Assembly (NCBI GenBank): GCA_904419315.1
Contig: CAJFQY010000003.1
Location: 24,428-88,427, forward strand
DNA: 64,000 nt
Origin: Zongyangia gallinarum
GTDB lineage: Bacteria; Bacillota; Clostridia; Oscillospirales; Ruminococcaceae
Direction of reading: 5' to 3'
A program made the translations under genes and the position numbers. This document shows, piece by piece, positions 63,908-64,000 of the stretch (within the stretch, counting starts at the first letter, position 1; each line of letters starts with the position of its first letter). The notes under the pieces are model-generated. The model was not told the origin of the DNA. It ran no database searches and saw only the letters and a program-made list of their open reading frames with translations.

Positions 63908-64000
63908 ATGCCTTACAGACTTCTTGTCATGATAAACCAAGGCGGTGAGCGAATATGTACCGGCTTAGCTGAAAAAGGACAGGCTTACCCATTTAAATTT
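63908..64000 (+). CDS. Possible start of an unknown gene (partial)
   Basis: An open frame from ATG 63908 reads MPYRLLVMINQGGERICTGL and stays open to the window edge (31 codons). No ribosome site is seen. It could equally be out-of-frame IS3 sequence. Confidence 0.25.
   Translation, partial: MPYRLLVMINQGGERICTGLAEKGQAYPFKF

Noticed and set aside
60512..64000. CRISPR array or anti-phage island at the right end
   Set aside because: No regular repeat-spacer pattern and no cas, restriction or toxin genes were seen.

Overview
The window looks like the chromosome of an anaerobic, spore-forming, Gram-positive bacterium of the class Clostridia, most like the Oscillospiraceae/Ruminococcaceae. The reasons are an adjacent spoIVB-spo0A pair, a pyruvate formate-lyase system, a ferredoxin-dependent 2-oxoacid oxidoreductase, AddAB instead of RecBCD, a LytR-CpsA-Psr protein, strong Shine-Dalgarno sites, and several TTG/GTG starts. 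About 3.4 kb at the right end (from roughly 60.6 kb) looks different and may be foreign or mis-joined. Layout: 0-1.6 kb, zinc uptake (znuC partial, znuA) with a Fur-family regulator and a perfect 7-1-7 palindrome in front of it. 1.7-5.6 kb, a PHP/EndoQ-like nuclease fused to a UvrD helicase, then a class 3 lipase. 5.7-8.9 kb, pflB-pflA behind a ZTP (pfl-motif) riboswitch. 8.9-11.1 kb, an OmpR/histidine kinase two-component pair. 11.4-16.3 kb, accessory metabolism and envelope genes (acetyltransferase, aldo/keto reductase, EEP phosphatase, unknown lipoprotein-like membrane protein, PAP2 phosphatase). 16.4-17.9 kb, birA, a small membrane protein and rpsU. 18.0-38.6 kb is an almost continuous leftward run of housekeeping genes: infC-rpmI-rplT (AUU start and a structured leader), an SpoU rRNA methylase, dprA, topA, trmFO, plsX, rnc, a radical SAM gene, smc, ftsY, rdgB, yhbY, nadD, yqeK, an LCP gene, rsfS and leuS. 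38.6-45.5 kb is addB-addA. 45.6-48.9 kb holds a four-subunit VorB-type 2-oxoacid:ferredoxin oxidoreductase with an upstream P-loop ATPase. 49.1-51.3 kb is spoIVB-spo0A. 51.3-52.6 kb has three small regulators (SLOG-like protein, Xre repressor, AbrB-like protein with a zinc ribbon). 52.6-55.4 kb is feoAB and a small MGMT-family protein. 55.6-59.6 kb is a very large secreted, membrane-anchored GH32 fructan hydrolase. 59.7-60.5 kb is an AIM24-family gene. From 60.5 to 61.2 kb there is no convincing gene. The last 2.8 kb carries a secreted FISUMP-domain protein of the kind common in Saccharibacteria, a truncated gene remnant, and a shortened IS3-family transposase with a -1 frameshift site. How it works together: metal supply (Zn, Fe), fermentation of pyruvate and branched oxoacids, and extracellular fructan breakdown are embedded in a conserved translation, replication and sporulation core. 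The most interesting points are the EndoQ-UvrD fusion, the ZTP switch on pflBA, the P-loop ATPase paired with the oxidoreductase, the GH32 protein with a changed RDP motif, and the right-end segment with a poly-G frameshift in a signal peptide and a variable-region-like tail. No reverse transcriptase, CRISPR array, tRNA or rRNA was recognised.
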